From the NCBI RefSeq assembly GCF_003353425.1, contig NZ_QRAO01000003.1, forward strand, positions 111,088-175,087: 64,000 bases of DNA, written 5' to 3'. Below, one piece after another: positions 19,461-29,184 of the stretch; the first letter of the stretch is position 1, and every line of letters starts with the position of its first letter. The notes beneath the pieces are model-generated. The model had not been told where the DNA came from and did no database searches. It was given only the letters and a program-made list of their open reading frames with translations. The position numbers and the translations under genes are program-made. The DNA comes from Marinirhabdus gelatinilytica (GTDB lineage: Bacteria > Bacteroidota > Bacteroidia > Flavobacteriales > Flavobacteriaceae).

Positions 19461-19468
19461 TATATTTG
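19461..19468 (+). promoter_or_regulatory. Promoter -7 box for yebC
   Basis: TATATTTG matches TAnnTTTG. A TTG at 19437-19439 lies 21 bases upstream. The distance to the ATG at 19533 allows a leader of about 60 bases. Confidence 0.55.
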
Positions 19469-19532
19469 AGAATCGTTATTAATTCAAACAGTTTCCTGCC
19501 CGGGCGGGGATACAAACTATAAATAATTCTTT

Positions 19533-20267
19533 ATGGGAAGAGCTTTCGAGTTTAGAAAAGCAAGAAAAATGAAGCGTTGGGCCGCAATGTCCAAAGCATT
19601 TACACGAATTGGAAAGGACATCGTGATGGCCGTGAAGGAAGGCGGTCCAGACCCAGATACCAATTCCCGTTTGCGTGCCGTGATACAGAATGCCAAGGCA
19701 GTAAATATGCCCAAGGACAATATAGAGCGTGCCATAAAGAGAGCGAGCGACAAAAATCAGGGTGACTATAAAGAAGTTATTTTTGAAGGATACGCACAAC
19801 ACGGGATTGCCGTCCTCATAGAAACCGCTACCGATAACAATACCCGCACCGTAGCAAACGTACGCTCCTATTTCAACAAAACCGATGGCAGCTTAGGCAC
19901 CTCTGGCTCTGTAGTGTTTATGTTTGATCACGTGTGTAATTTTAGGATCAATGCGGGAGATCGTGACCTAGAGGAACTAGAACTGGAACTGATAGACTTT
20001 GGGGTTGAGGAAATATTCAACAATGAAGATGAAGACGAGCCGGGCGTAATGATCTACGCACCTTTTGAGAGCTTTGGAAACATACAGGCCTATCTCGAGG
20101 AAAACGACATTGAGATAATCTCTTCAGGTTTTGAGCGCATTCCACAGGTTACCAAAGTGCTTAGCCCAGAGCAAATGGAAGATGTGGAAAAATTGATTGA
20201 AAAACTAGAGGAAGACGACGATGTACAGAATGTGTACCACACTATGGAGGAGTCTTCAGAAGAATAA
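19533..20267 (+). CDS. yebC: YebC/PmpR family protein
   Basis: A 244-residue member of the YebC/TACO1 family. Members have been described as DNA-binding regulators and, more recently, as ribosome-associated factors that help translation of difficult stretches. Diagnostic features are the N-terminal MGRAFEFRKARKMKRW, AVKEGGPDPDTN near residue 35, and GTSGSVVFMFDH near 130. The acidic C-terminus, rich in Glu and Asp, is slightly longer than usual. It has its own promoter. Confidence 0.94.
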   Translation: MGRAFEFRKARKMKRWAAMSKAFTRIGKDIVMAVKEGGPDPDTNSRLRAVIQNAKAVNMPKDNIERAIKRASDKNQGDYKEVIFEGYAQHGIAVLIETATDNNTRTVANVRSYFNKTDGSLGTSGSVVFMFDHVCNFRINAGDRDLEELELELIDFGVEEIFNNEDEDEPGVMIYAPFESFGNIQAYLEENDIEIISSGFERIPQVTKVLSPEQMEDVEKLIEKLEEDDDVQNVYHTMEESSEE

Positions 20268-20315
20268 GTCTTCTTCATTTCGAATATCTAAAATTTTCTA
20301 TTTAAAAAATAGACT

Positions 20316-21734
20316 TTATCGCTTCACTACCTTATAGCTAGTTGTTTTATTTATCGTAACAACATACAACCCACTCGCCCAAGTCGTAGTGTCTACTATT
20401 GTTGTAGCTAATGCATTGTCATACGTTTCAGCAAATACCCTCTTTCCCGTGCCGTCCACAACCGTGATGGCCTCGATGGAATCCTGGTTTGCCTGTATAT
20501 TCAATGCAGCATTTGCAGGATTAGGATACACTGAAAATGTTTGCGCCGTAGTTTCAGGAACCGACAAAGTTCCCGAAGGCCTTACCAATAACATCCCCTC
20601 TGCCCTATCGCTAATAACGATGTTTCCACTTTCGAAATAGGGATAGACGCTCCATGAGCCATTGAAACCTGCAGCATCATCGGTTGGATAGCTATCGAAA
20701 AAACCAGCTTCTTCCATAGTACTGTTTTCAATTTCAGAAATATCCACTACTCGAAGTCCTGCGGCGTTGTTTGCCAGATAAAACAAATTGCCCTTTACAT
20801 ACCCGTTATGATCTGTAGCTCCAGTGGGGCCTTCGTATTCAAAATGGAACGATGGACTGTCCAGATCTTCAAAATCGAAAATGAGGGTTCTTGAGTTTCC
20901 GCCAATATTGATTTCGTCCAACTCATCGCCCAGCAAGAAAAACCGTTGGTCCTCAGTGAGCCAGCCTTGGTGGGTATAGTGTACGTTGTTATAGTCTATC
21001 GTAGAAATGGTGGTTACATTGTTTTTATCGGTAACATCTTCTATTACAATTTCGGTCTCATTGCTCCCAAAAAGAATTTCTCTTCCGGCATAATCGGTAT
21101 CGGGACCGTTGTAAATAACAACTTGTGCGTCGTGACAGTAGTTATCCATTGCATATCCGCCAGCAGCCACAGGGTTCAACGGGTCCTGTATGTCCACAAA
21201 ATGGGGGCCACCTCCAAATGTATCGGTCCCTACAGCATACGCAAAACCTGTTTCTTGATTGATCACGATGTTATGGGCGCTACCAAATTCATCATAATAA
21301 GCATCTTTAGTAAATGTAACGGGCGGATTTGGAACATTGCGAAGCTTGGTAAGATCGAACACCTGCATCCCGTGTCCCGTGTCTTCGCTAACTATGAATA
21401 CAAAATTGTTATACGTCTTAGCATCGCGCCATGTAGTGTGCTCATTACTCTCACCAGGTAACTGTCCAAGATAGATGGGGTTTAAGGGGTCTGAAACATC
21501 AACAAACGCTGTAGCCTCGTTTAAACAGATAATGGCATACTCTTTCCCGTCCTGTGGATCTGTCCATCCCCAGGAATCGTTTGCCTTTACCGAACTGAAC
21601 GTACTCAACGGAATTTGCGACAACAGATCCAAGTTATTACAATCAAACGGGCCTGCCGTACCACTTTCACAGGGCGTTTGTGAAATAGCACCAAATGTAA
21701 ATAACAAGAGAATGATGGCGGAAAGTTTTTTCAT
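20316..21734 (-). CDS. Choice-of-anchor B (LVIVD-repeat) protein with T9SS sorting domain
   Basis: A 472-residue surface protein. It has signal peptide MKKLSAIILLLFTFGAIS, then a beta-propeller-like region of repeats containing VDVSDPLNPIYLGQL, FVDIQDPLNPVAAGGY and LRVVDISEIE, which is the LVIVD/choice-of-anchor B pattern. The C-terminal 75 residues form a type A sorting domain starting FSVYPNPANAALN. Family members are exported by the T9SS. No catalytic motif is evident, and its ligand is unknown. It is convergent with yebC. Confidence 0.85.
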   Translation of the reverse strand: MKKLSAIILLLFTFGAISQTPCESGTAGPFDCNNLDLLSQIPLSTFSSVKANDSWGWTDPQDGKEYAIICLNEATAFVDVSDPLNPIYLGQLPGESNEHTTWRDAKTYNNFVFIVSEDTGHGMQVFDLTKLRNVPNPPVTFTKDAYYDEFGSAHNIVINQETGFAYAVGTDTFGGGPHFVDIQDPLNPVAAGGYAMDNYCHDAQVVIYNGPDTDYAGREILFGSNETEIVIEDVTDKNNVTTISTIDYNNVHYTHQGWLTEDQRFFLLGDELDEINIGGNSRTLIFDFEDLDSPSFHFEYEGPTGATDHNGYVKGNLFYLANNAAGLRVVDISEIENSTMEEAGFFDSYPTDDAAGFNGSWSVYPYFESGNIVISDRAEGMLLVRPSGTLSVPETTAQTFSVYPNPANAALNIQANQDSIEAITVVDGTGKRVFAETYDNALATTIVDTTTWASGLYVVTINKTTSYKVVKR

Positions 21735-21797
21735 GGTAGTACGTTTTCAGTAAAATTACGAACAAAAGTTTTTAAAGCAATGCGAAAGGTTGTTTAA

Positions 21798-21826
21798 TAA
21801 AAAAGGAGCCTCAATGAGGCTCCTTT
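21798..21826 (-). terminator. Terminator on the minus strand
   Basis: The hairpin AAAGGAGCC-TCAATGA-GGCTCCTTT at 21802-21826, with A-runs on the plus-strand left flank (T-run on the minus strand), lies 24 bases past the stop of the lipoprotein gene at 21850. Confidence 0.88.
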
Positions 21827-21849
21827 CAAAATTATCTATAATTGTGGTA

Positions 21850-22872
21850 TTAGTCTTCAGAATAATATACTGAAGATGCACCGTTCAGGCTATTGTTTAC
21901 CGTAGGCGCAATATTACCTCCCACATCTGCATCTACAAATGCCAGTATGCGTCCGCTACCATTGGCACGTTCGGCAATGTATACGGTATTCCCTTCTGCA
22001 TCATAATCTACATTCACGGGGTTGCCCAAAAATGTATTAGACCCAGCTACACGTACTTGGTTTCCTGCAACGGCAAGTGTTCCGCCATTATCAACAGTAC
22101 TGTATTTACTCTCAAAGTTTGAAATAATGTGGAAGCCACCATCACTATCGGACATGGCGTCTCCAATATCGGTAAGGATCATTGTTCCATCGTCGAACCC
22201 TATTCCGTGGGTTCTTACTATACCTTCAATAGTAACTCGCTTTGTAGGGGTAACGGGACCTGTAACATTAAAATTGGTCGTAAAGTTTTCAAATAAAGCT
22301 ACATCGCTCGTTTTATCAACCACGGCATAAAGATCGTTACCAACAAATTCGATTCCCCATACGGCAAAATCGGTTGTTAGGACAGTGGTGAGTGTATAGG
22401 TATTATCAGATCTTGAATATACCCACAACCTATTGTCTACAGTAGCTTCGTCTCCATCTACATCCATATTGTCTGCAACTACATAAATATTACCTGAAAC
22501 GGCAACATCTCTCGGGCTACCCAATTCAGTAGGACTTCCCGCTTCCAGCTCTAGCGCATCGCCATCGTCTGTACTATCCAGGTCGTCATAGGTTTCTAAA
22601 TTTCCATTGCTTCTGTTTACAATCGTAATTTCATCGGCACTGGTGTCTACGTATATTCCTTCTGCATCGGTTGCATTTGTTAGGAGCGTTCTTATTTCTA
22701 TATCTCCATCGTCTTCAAATTTGTAGGCAGTAACATTTCCAGAGGTATTACTGGTAGCATAAAGGTTTACGCTCAGGTCGTTTGCCGTAATGTCTCCGTC
22801 GTCGTCATCTGAACAAGCAAATAAGCCTAAGGAAACAAAAGCTGATAGTGTTAAAATTTTTAGTGTTTTCAT
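21850..22872 (-). CDS. Predicted beta-propeller lipoprotein
   Basis: A 340-residue protein with a lipoprotein signal (LSAFVSLGLFACSDDDDGD; acylated Cys near residue 20) followed by an acidic linker typical of surface-exposed Bacteroidetes lipoproteins. The rest alternates short beta-strands with Asp-rich turns (DLSVNLYATSNTSGNVTAY, RDVAVSGNIYVVADNMD, RVAGSNTFLGNPVNVDYD), resembling an SMP-30/NHL-type propeller. No catalytic residues could be picked out. It has a downstream terminator of its own and no evident operon partner. Confidence 0.75.
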   Translation of the reverse strand: MKTLKILTLSAFVSLGLFACSDDDDGDITANDLSVNLYATSNTSGNVTAYKFEDDGDIEIRTLLTNATDAEGIYVDTSADEITIVNRSNGNLETYDDLDSTDDGDALELEAGSPTELGSPRDVAVSGNIYVVADNMDVDGDEATVDNRLWVYSRSDNTYTLTTVLTTDFAVWGIEFVGNDLYAVVDKTSDVALFENFTTNFNVTGPVTPTKRVTIEGIVRTHGIGFDDGTMILTDIGDAMSDSDGGFHIISNFESKYSTVDNGGTLAVAGNQVRVAGSNTFLGNPVNVDYDAEGNTVYIAERANGSGRILAFVDADVGGNIAPTVNNSLNGASSVYYSED

Positions 22873-23051
22873 AGTATTTCATTTTTGTTTGAATCATAGA
22901 TAAGCCCCTTATCCCAAAGGACCATAAACACCTTGACGCATTAACCGAAATTTAACAGCATCTACACTCATTATCAAGAAGTTACAAAAATTAAGATTAT
23001 CAGAACTTAACGCTTTGTTTGTATAATGATTTGTTAATTTACAGTATGGAA

Positions 23052-23588
23052 TTAACTATAGGAAGCAACTTTGCCCACAACCCCATCATAAAATTTTCGA
23101 AGGATAGGCATATCCTTTTCAATATCTCCTGAAGGATGAAATGGGGGGTTTATGGTGACGGTTTTGGTACCATAATCAAAAGAAACAGGGATTATGGGTA
23201 CTTGGGCTTTTACAGCTATAAAATAGAACCCTGTTTTCCAGTTCAGCACTTTTTTACGGGTACCCTCTGGTGCCAGGGCCAACCTGAATTCTTCTTTACC
23301 TTCAAAAACCTGTGCAATGGCTTCCACCTTGTTCTGTCCCGGGGTGCGGTCCAGTGATGCGCCTCCCATCCACTTAAAGTACCAGCCAAATGGTGGTTTG
23401 AACAGTTCGCGCTTTGCCACAAAGTGTATATTCAATTGCTGGATGCGGCGTACAAAAACACCGATATAGAAATCATGCCAACTGGTATGCGGCACAACGA
23501 TTATAACAGATTTCTTGATAGATTCATCGAAGTTGCCCGCTATGTTCCAGCCTAAAACTTTATTGAATATAAATTTTGAAAGTCCCAA
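23052..23588 (-). CDS. Lysophospholipid acyltransferase family protein (PlsC-like)
   Basis: A 178-residue acyltransferase of the PlsC superfamily. It has the HX4D catalytic motif in VPHTSWHDFY near residues 33-38 and the second motif APEGTRKKVLNWK near 108-120, with VPIIPVSFDYG following. It transfers an acyl chain to a lysophospholipid or similar acceptor at the inner membrane; the acceptor is unknown. The start is TTG at 23588, nine bases after the KdsB-KdnB stop: no ATG or GTG lies between that stop and the conserved N-terminus. It is cotranscribed with the Kdo gene upstream, which hints at a lipid A or envelope role. Confidence 0.85.
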   Translation of the reverse strand: MGLSKFIFNKVLGWNIAGNFDESIKKSVIIVVPHTSWHDFYIGVFVRRIQQLNIHFVAKRELFKPPFGWYFKWMGGASLDRTPGQNKVEAIAQVFEGKEEFRLALAPEGTRKKVLNWKTGFYFIAVKAQVPIIPVSFDYGTKTVTINPPFHPSGDIEKDMPILRKFYDGVVGKVASYS

Positions 23589-23597
23589 ATAACGAGT

Positions 23598-25427
23598 TTA
23601 CATTTTTAAGTAGAGTGCCCTCAATTTGTCCCTTGTCATAATAGCTTCCCAATCATCGCCCAAGGCATTTTCCCAAAGGGGTACCAAGCTCAATGCGATA
23701 TCTATCATTTTCTCCATTTGGTCCTCGGTAAGGTTAGAACAAACATCCTGCGGAATGGTAATATCATGCAATTTCACCATTTCTTTAAAGAGCGCTACAT
23801 CTTTAGGGTAGTACTCCTCCAAATGGTCAAAAACGATACAGTTGCCCACTCCGTGCTTTGTTCCCAAAACATAGGAGAGACCATAGCTCATTGCGTGTGC
23901 TACTCCTACCTGTGAGTATGCAATACTCATACCGCCGTGCCAAGAAGCCATCATTAATTTTGCCCTGGACTCTTCATCGGTCAAATTTTCGGTAAGGAAA
24001 ATCTCTTTACAAAGGTCATAAGCTTTTTCACCATAACTCTCACTGAAAGCGTTCAGAAAAGTTCCGTTTAGGGATTCTACACAGTGGATAAAACAGTCCA
24101 TCCCTGTATAAAACCATTGATCCTTGGGCACACCTTTAGTTAGGTCTGGATCCAGCACTACTTGATCGTAGGGTGTAAAATCGCTATTTAAGCCCAGTTT
24201 CTTCTCAGGGCCCGTTAAGATTGCAGTACGGGATACTTCGGCACCGGTACCGGAAATCGTTGGGATTCCCACGTGGTACACACCTTTGTTCTTTACCAAA
24301 TCCCACCCTTGATAGTCGGATGCACTTCCTTTGTTGGTGAGCAATAAGGAAACTGCCTTTGCCAGGTCCAGTACACTACCTCCTCCAATGCCTATGATAC
24401 CAGAGGGTTGATAGGTGAATTCGTTTTTAATATTTTTTACAATGGTATCAACTTGTTCGGTCTTGGGCTCTTCCATTGTTGAAACAAATAGGAGCTTATC
24501 GTTAAAACGTAGGTGTAACCTATTTAAAAATTCTTCATTTTTCTTGAAGACATCGTCCACAAGGTAGATGAAAGGAGCCTTATCCTTTCGTTTTGGAGCC
24601 AAGATGGAAGGCAACTGATCAAAACTTCCGCTACCAAAAATTACTTTTGGCACCATTGGGAAGTTTCGGTATTTGTTGTTCACCGTAACGTCTGAGCTTT
24701 CTTTCAACACCCTATTGGCTCTTACCAAATCTTCAGGAGTATCTATTTCTATTCCTTCGTTATTATTGATGGCCATCTTTATGTTCTTGCCATATTCCAA
24801 ATAGCGGATGCACTCAATTTTCTCAGCAGCTTCCAACGCACGCATGGGCAGGTTGTAAAAGTCCATGAGCGCTTGTTTCCTAAAGGCATAGATACCCTTG
24901 TGCTTATAGTACTGTACTGAAATATTCTTGTCCCTTGGATACGGTATGGGCGAACGGGAAAAGTACTGGGCAAAGTTATCCTTATCCACAACTACCTTTA
25001 CGGCGTTGGGGTCGCTCACTTCTTTCCAGTCGTAAATTTCGGTCATTAAGGAAGCGAGGTCTATCTTTTCTGCATCAGGTCCTTTGAATACTGCCAGCAC
25101 CTGCTCCAAGCCTTTTTTGCTCGTGAAGGGCTCATCACCTTGAACGTTTACTATAATGTCCACATCCATATCTTCAACAGCTTCGGCTATACGGTCGCTC
25201 CCACAGTCGTGTTCTTTTTTGCTCATGATGGCATTGCCACCGTTGAGCTCGATCTCGTTATAGATAATCTCGCTATCGGTAACCACGTATACCTCGTCAA
25301 AGAGTTTCGTGGCCTTAGTGGCTTCGTAAGTTCTCACAATTACGGGCTTCCCCCCTAAATCCTGCATTAGCTTTCCAGGAAATCTGGTAGCTCCGTAGCG
25401 TGCAGGTATCATTGCAATAATTTTCAA
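23598..25427 (-). CDS. Fusion of KdsB (CMP-Kdo synthetase) and KdnB-like Kdo 8-oxidase
   Basis: A 609-residue fusion. Residues 1 to about 245 are a KdsB cytidylyltransferase ([27 protein letters not shown]), which activates Kdo, or 8-amino-Kdo, with CMP. Residues from about 255 to 609 are an iron-type alcohol dehydrogenase like KdnB, with the nucleotide site [16 protein letters not shown] and four metal ligands in [11 protein letters not shown] (Asp and His), GVAHAMSYG and TKHGVGN. In Shewanella, KdnB oxidises C8 of Kdo before amination by KdnA. The start is taken as TTG 25427; a TTG at 25457 lies inside the promoter box and cannot be the start. KdnA is not in the window. Confidence 0.87.
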   Translation of the reverse strand: MKIIAMIPARYGATRFPGKLMQDLGGKPVIVRTYEATKATKLFDEVYVVTDSEIIYNEIELNGGNAIMSKKEHDCGSDRIAEAVEDMDVDIIVNVQGDEPFTSKKGLEQVLAVFKGPDAEKIDLASLMTEIYDWKEVSDPNAVKVVVDKDNFAQYFSRSPIPYPRDKNISVQYYKHKGIYAFRKQALMDFYNLPMRALEAAEKIECIRYLEYGKNIKMAINNNEGIEIDTPEDLVRANRVLKESSDVTVNNKYRNFPMVPKVIFGSGSFDQLPSILAPKRKDKAPFIYLVDDVFKKNEEFLNRLHLRFNDKLLFVSTMEEPKTEQVDTIVKNIKNEFTYQPSGIIGIGGGSVLDLAKAVSLLLTNKGSASDYQGWDLVKNKGVYHVGIPTISGTGAEVSRTAILTGPEKKLGLNSDFTPYDQVVLDPDLTKGVPKDQWFYTGMDCFIHCVESLNGTFLNAFSESYGEKAYDLCKEIFLTENLTDEESRAKLMMASWHGGMSIAYSQVGVAHAMSYGLSYVLGTKHGVGNCIVFDHLEEYYPKDVALFKEMVKLHDITIPQDVCSNLTEDQMEKMIDIALSLVPLWENALGDDWEAIMTRDKLRALYLKM

Positions 25428-25454
25428 ATCTTGGTTTTTTTCTGTTGAAGTGAG

Positions 25455-25462
25455 CAAAAATA
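25455..25462 (-). promoter_or_regulatory. Promoter -7 box for the KdsB-KdnB gene
   Basis: On the minus strand TATTTTTG matches TAnnTTTG. The expected transcription start is about seven bases downstream, near 25448. This makes an ORF start at TTG 25457 impossible and supports TTG 25427. No TTG element at the normal spacing is seen. Confidence 0.55.
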
Positions 25463-25501
25463 GAGAATTATGACTAGAAGATGCCCAAATTCCAAAAAGG
25501 T

Positions 25502-26932
25502 TTACACGGTTTCCTCAAAAAATTCGTTCTTAAACCCTATTAAATATAGCTTTTTCTTCGCTCTGGTCACAGCCGTGTACAACCATCGCAAATAATCTTT
25601 ATCTACCCCATTGGGCAAGTACGGTTGCTCCACAAAAACAGTATCCCACTGTCCTCCCTGCGATTTGTGGCAGGTAATGGCATACGAGAACTTAACCTGT
25701 AGGGCATTGAAATATTTGTTCTTTTTTACCGCTAAGAACTTTTTGTACTTACTTTTTTCGGCTTCGTAATCCCTCATGACTTCTTGGTACAGCTGGTTGG
25801 ATTCCTCATAGGTAAGTGAAGAGGTTTCTGAAGTTAACGTATCTAGAAGCAATACGGTCTCAAACGGTTTCATCTTTGGGTAATCTATCATCTGTATGGA
25901 AACTTCAGCAAAACGGAAACCATACAATTCCTTTATACTGAAGATTTCTAGCACCTTGATGATATCGCCATTTGCTATAAAACCAGCTTCCGAGGTTGGT
26001 TTTACCCAATGGTAGTTGTTCTTTACCACCATGAGGTAGTCCCCAGCTGAGAGCTCCTCCTCCTGAAAGAGGATACGGTTACGAATATTCTGGTTATAGA
26101 GGTTTGCCCTTTTGTTGGACCGAACAATAATCACCGAATCCTCATTGCCACCATCGTGGTAACAGTCGCTTATGGCATCCAAGAGCTCGTGCCCGTCCTG
26201 CGGCCTCACCACCTCTGGAAACTGTTCCTGTGCAAACTTGAAGCTTTCGTAAAACCCACTTTCCAGGACTTCCCGCAGTTTTGTTGCGTTGTATAGAATA
26301 CCGCTATCGGCTCCCTGGCGCACTACTTCATCTAGTTCTATGGCGACTACGTCCTTGTTGTAATGGCTTTCCAGTGTTTGTTTTTCCAACGCAGGACTCA
26401 ACGATAATTTTACAGGTGGCAACTGGGCGGTGTCACCTATTAGGAGCAGCTTGCAATTGGTACCGCTGTATACGTATTCCATGAGGTCGTCCAACAAGGA
26501 ACCATTTTCAAACAATCTGGATTCTTGGGCTACATCGGGTATCATAGAAGCTTCATCTACTATAAAGAGGATATTTTTTCCTTTGTTTTTTTGAAGCGTG
26601 AACGAGACCCCGCCCCCGCTCTCACTTTTGGGTTGGTAAATCTTCTTATGTATTGTAAGTGCCTGTTTCCCTGAGTAATTACTTATCACCTTGGCCGCCC
26701 TTCCCGTAGGTGCAAGTAACGAGAAGGAAAGCTGTGCCTTCCAGATGTTTTTCACCAATGTTCCCACCAGGGTTGTTTTTCCCGTACCTGCGTACCCCTT
26801 TAACAAAAAGACTTCGTCTTTGTTTTTGCTCAAGACAAATTTTGAAAGTAGTTGAAGGGTAACTTCCTGTTTTGCAGTGGGCGTATGGGCAAAATCATGT
26901 TTCAGCAAACTATATAAACGGGAACTATCCAT
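25502..26932 (-). CDS. ATP-dependent RecD-like DNA helicase
   Basis: A 476-residue superfamily 1B helicase. It has Walker [12 protein letters not shown] near residues 45-55, [11 protein letters not shown], Walker [10 protein letters not shown], the motif III region [12 protein letters not shown], and the C-terminal UvrD_C_2 region [19 protein letters not shown] followed by [17 protein letters not shown]. It resembles the short RecD2/AAA_30 helicases common in Bacteroidetes and probably acts in DNA repair or recombination. ATG 26932 is chosen over an upstream in-frame codon because residues before it look non-coding. It lies upstream of the Kdo gene with a small gap. Confidence 0.9.
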   Translation of the reverse strand: MDSSRLYSLLKHDFAHTPTAKQEVTLQLLSKFVLSKNKDEVFLLKGYAGTGKTTLVGTLVKNIWKAQLSFSLLAPTGRAAKVISNYSGKQALTIHKKIYQPKSESGGGVSFTLQKNKGKNILFIVDEASMIPDVAQESRLFENGSLLDDLMEYVYSGTNCKLLLIGDTAQLPPVKLSLSPALEKQTLESHYNKDVVAIELDEVVRQGADSGILYNATKLREVLESGFYESFKFAQEQFPEVVRPQDGHELLDAISDCYHDGGNEDSVIIVRSNKRANLYNQNIRNRILFQEEELSAGDYLMVVKNNYHWVKPTSEAGFIANGDIIKVLEIFSIKELYGFRFAEVSIQMIDYPKMKPFETVLLLDTLTSETSSLTYEESNQLYQEVMRDYEAEKSKYKKFLAVKKNKYFNALQVKFSYAITCHKSQGGQWDTVFVEQPYLPNGVDKDYLRWLYTAVTRAKKKLYLIGFKNEFFEETV

Positions 26933-27006
26933 GAACAAAGGTGATTGAAAGGCTAAATATAGGTAGGTTTTTTTCCAATTTTCCAATACCAAATAAAAAA
27001 AAATTG

Positions 27007-27014
27007 TAGATTTG
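27007..27014 (+). promoter_or_regulatory. Promoter -7 box for the operon beginning at 27062
   Basis: TAGATTTG matches TAnnTTTG, 47 bases before the ATG. No convincing TTG element is seen upstream. Confidence 0.5.
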
Positions 27015-27061
27015 TGACAGACCAAAAAAGATTAACCTTTTAAACTAAATCCTCTTTTCTG

Positions 27062-27724
27062 ATGAAAATTATACTTCAAATTGTGCTCTGGATCGCCATT
27101 ATATTTTTAGGATGGAAACTTTATGGCTCCATTACGGGACCTATCCAGTTCAACAAGATCAAGGAAGCGCGCTATAAAAAAGTAATTGTAAACTTACAGG
27201 ATATACAAGCCGCACAGCTTGCGCACCAAGAGATCACTGGTGATTTTACTGGAAGTTTCGATAGTTTGGTTCGTTTTATAGACACTGCAAAGTTCGCTAT
27301 AACCCAAAGACGTGATACCAGCTATGCCGATGTGGAGAAAAACAAAGCTTTCGGGATTGATGAAGGATACTATATTGAAGAGATCATTACCGATACATTG
27401 GGCTATACTTCAGTAAAGGATTCATTGTACAATGGTACAGACCGTTACAAAAACATGATGAACATCCCTGTAGAAGGTGTAGACAAGGAGATTGAAATGC
27501 AAGCAGGTAAATTCTTGAAGAACGATGTAAATTATTCCGTTTTTGAAGCAAAAGTCTCTAAGAAGGTATTGCTTTCAGACCTTGATAAAGACCTTCTGGC
27601 CCAAGAGCTACAAGTGGTATCGGTAGATGGGGTGAACGGTGAGTTTATCAAAGTAGGTTCCATGGACGAAGTGAACACTAGTGGAAACTGGCCTAAAAAC
27701 TTAGAAACTGCAAGAGACCAATAA
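27062..27724 (+). CDS. Conserved membrane-anchored hypothetical protein
   Basis: A 220-residue protein. Residues 1-20 (MKIILQIVLWIAIIFLGWKL) form one membrane span with no cleavage site, and the rest is soluble and mostly charged, probably facing the periplasm. Near residue 45 are helices with LQDIQAAQLAHQEITGDF, followed by short beta-like stretches. The overall form recalls a type IV pilin-like N-terminal helix but lacks the prepilin peptidase site. Function is unknown. It is the first gene of a set with DUF3822 and rsmD, and its stop lies close to the DUF3822 start region. Confidence 0.7.
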   Translation: MKIILQIVLWIAIIFLGWKLYGSITGPIQFNKIKEARYKKVIVNLQDIQAAQLAHQEITGDFTGSFDSLVRFIDTAKFAITQRRDTSYADVEKNKAFGIDEGYYIEEIITDTLGYTSVKDSLYNGTDRYKNMMNIPVEGVDKEIEMQAGKFLKNDVNYSVFEAKVSKKVLLSDLDKDLLAQELQVVSVDGVNGEFIKVGSMDEVNTSGNWPKNLETARDQ

Positions 27725-27764
27725 CATACAAAGCACTCATACAAGACTGTCCGTTCAAGTTACT

Positions 27765-28517
27765 TTGACCGGACTTTCTTTTTTGGCCACATCCCAAGGC
27801 CAGGGAGAAGCCCTCTATTTTTCGGAAAAAAAATTTCGTTCGCAATATACCCCAGAGGAAATCCTTCTTGAAATAAAGAAGGAGATCGAGAACGAAACAG
27901 CACTTAAAAACTGTAAGGAGGTCTCGGTCGTGTATGCCAATACAAGTTATACCCTTGTGCCCAATTCCCTTTTTGACGAAAAAAGACTGAGTGAATATCT
28001 TAAGTTCAACGCTAAGATACTATCTGGAGATTATCTCGCGTACGATACATTGACCTCCCAAGAGCTCAACATCGTGTACATTCCGCTTGTGAACGTGAAC
28101 AACTATCTCTATGAAACGTTTGGGAGTTTTCAATACTATCACGCTGCTACGCTCCTACTTCAGCATATATTCGAAAAGGAAGCTACCCGCTTTGCAACGA
28201 GAGCTTACATACAAATGTTCCATGACCATTTCGATCTCGTGATACTTAAAGAGGGGGCATTGGTGCTGTGCAATTCGTATCCATTCAAGACACCCGAAGA
28301 CCTTGCCTACTACGTTCTATTTGCCCTAGAACAATTACAGCTTATGCCAGATAGTATAGAAACTAAGATGTTAGGCGAAATTGAAGAGGATGATGCAAAT
28401 TTTGCCATTCTTTACACCTACATACGTAATATTGAAATTTTAAGTACAGAAAATTCTGTCTCCATAAAAGAAGCAAAGCCCCACCAACATGTACTTCTTA
28501 AAACTGCTTTCTTATGA
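27765..28517 (+). CDS. DUF3822 family protein
   Basis: About 250 residues as drawn from TTG 27765. The DUF3822 family, found in Bacteroidetes next to rsmD, has an actin-like (ASKHA) fold; its function is unknown. Here FYNTNY-like features are absent but LSVQVTLTGLSFLAT, typical of the N-terminal strand, reads in frame and begins upstream of 27765 (from about 27747). No ATG, GTG or TTG lies in frame between the preceding stop (27702-27704) and 27765, so the true start may be an unusual codon such as ATA 27726 or CTG. It overlaps rsmD by four bases (ATGA). Confidence 0.75.
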   Translation: MTGLSFLATSQGQGEALYFSEKKFRSQYTPEEILLEIKKEIENETALKNCKEVSVVYANTSYTLVPNSLFDEKRLSEYLKFNAKILSGDYLAYDTLTSQELNIVYIPLVNVNNYLYETFGSFQYYHAATLLLQHIFEKEATRFATRAYIQMFHDHFDLVILKEGALVLCNSYPFKTPEDLAYYVLFALEQLQLMPDSIETKMLGEIEEDDANFAILYTYIRNIEILSTENSVSIKEAKPHQHVLLKTAFL

Positions 28518-29047
28518 GAATAATTTCTGGCACGCATAAAGGGAAGCGCCTTATTGCGCCCAAAAATCTGCCGGTACGCCCCACGACTGATTTTGCCAAG
28601 GAAGCCCTTTTCAATATTTTGAACAACAGGTTATATTTCCAGGAGGTTCGATTGTTGGATTTGTTCGCAGGGACAGGGAACATTAGTTTCGAGTTTGCCT
28701 CAAGGGGCTGCGAGGATATTACTAGTGTAGATGCTCACTTTGGTTGTGTAAGATATATACAGAAGATCGCTGAGGAACTATCCTTTCCCATCACCCCTAT
28801 AAAAAGTGATGTTTTTAAATATACCGAGCTTTCCCATCCTCCCTTCGATGTGGTTTTTGCAGATCCCCCCTATGATTTTGACCTTCAGCAACTCATAACG
28901 CTAACAGAGAATATCTTTCAGAATAATTTGCTAAAGCCTGAAGGAATACTTATTATTGAACATAGCAAACACATAGATTTGAGCGAAGTTTCTCGTTTTC
29001 AAGAGGATAGAAAATATGGCGGATCTGTGTTTAGTTTTTTTGCATAA
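28514..29047 (+). CDS. rsmD: 16S rRNA (guanine(966)-N(2))-methyltransferase
   Basis: This 177-residue RsmD-type methyltransferase modifies G966 of 16S rRNA using S-adenosylmethionine. The N-terminal MRIISGTHKGKRLIAPK and RPTTDFAKEALFNIL are typical. The SAM-binding strand is LLDLFAGTGNISFEF near residues 47-60, and the catalytic motif is VVFADPPYDFD near 117. The length is normal. Its start codon overlaps the DUF3822 stop (ATGA), a coupling seen in other flavobacteria. Confidence 0.95.
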   Translation: MRIISGTHKGKRLIAPKNLPVRPTTDFAKEALFNILNNRLYFQEVRLLDLFAGTGNISFEFASRGCEDITSVDAHFGCVRYIQKIAEELSFPITPIKSDVFKYTELSHPPFDVVFADPPYDFDLQQLITLTENIFQNNLLKPEGILIIEHSKHIDLSEVSRFQEDRKYGGSVFSFFA

Positions 29048-29184
29048 CTATAGAATATGAAATCCCCTTTCTCTTCAATGTTGGTAATGGAATATTTCCG
29101 TATCCATCCATATCTTGACTTTTTATCGTCTTTTGTAAGGAAGGGATTACAATTAAAGGAAACCCTCACCTAGCTCTTTAATAC

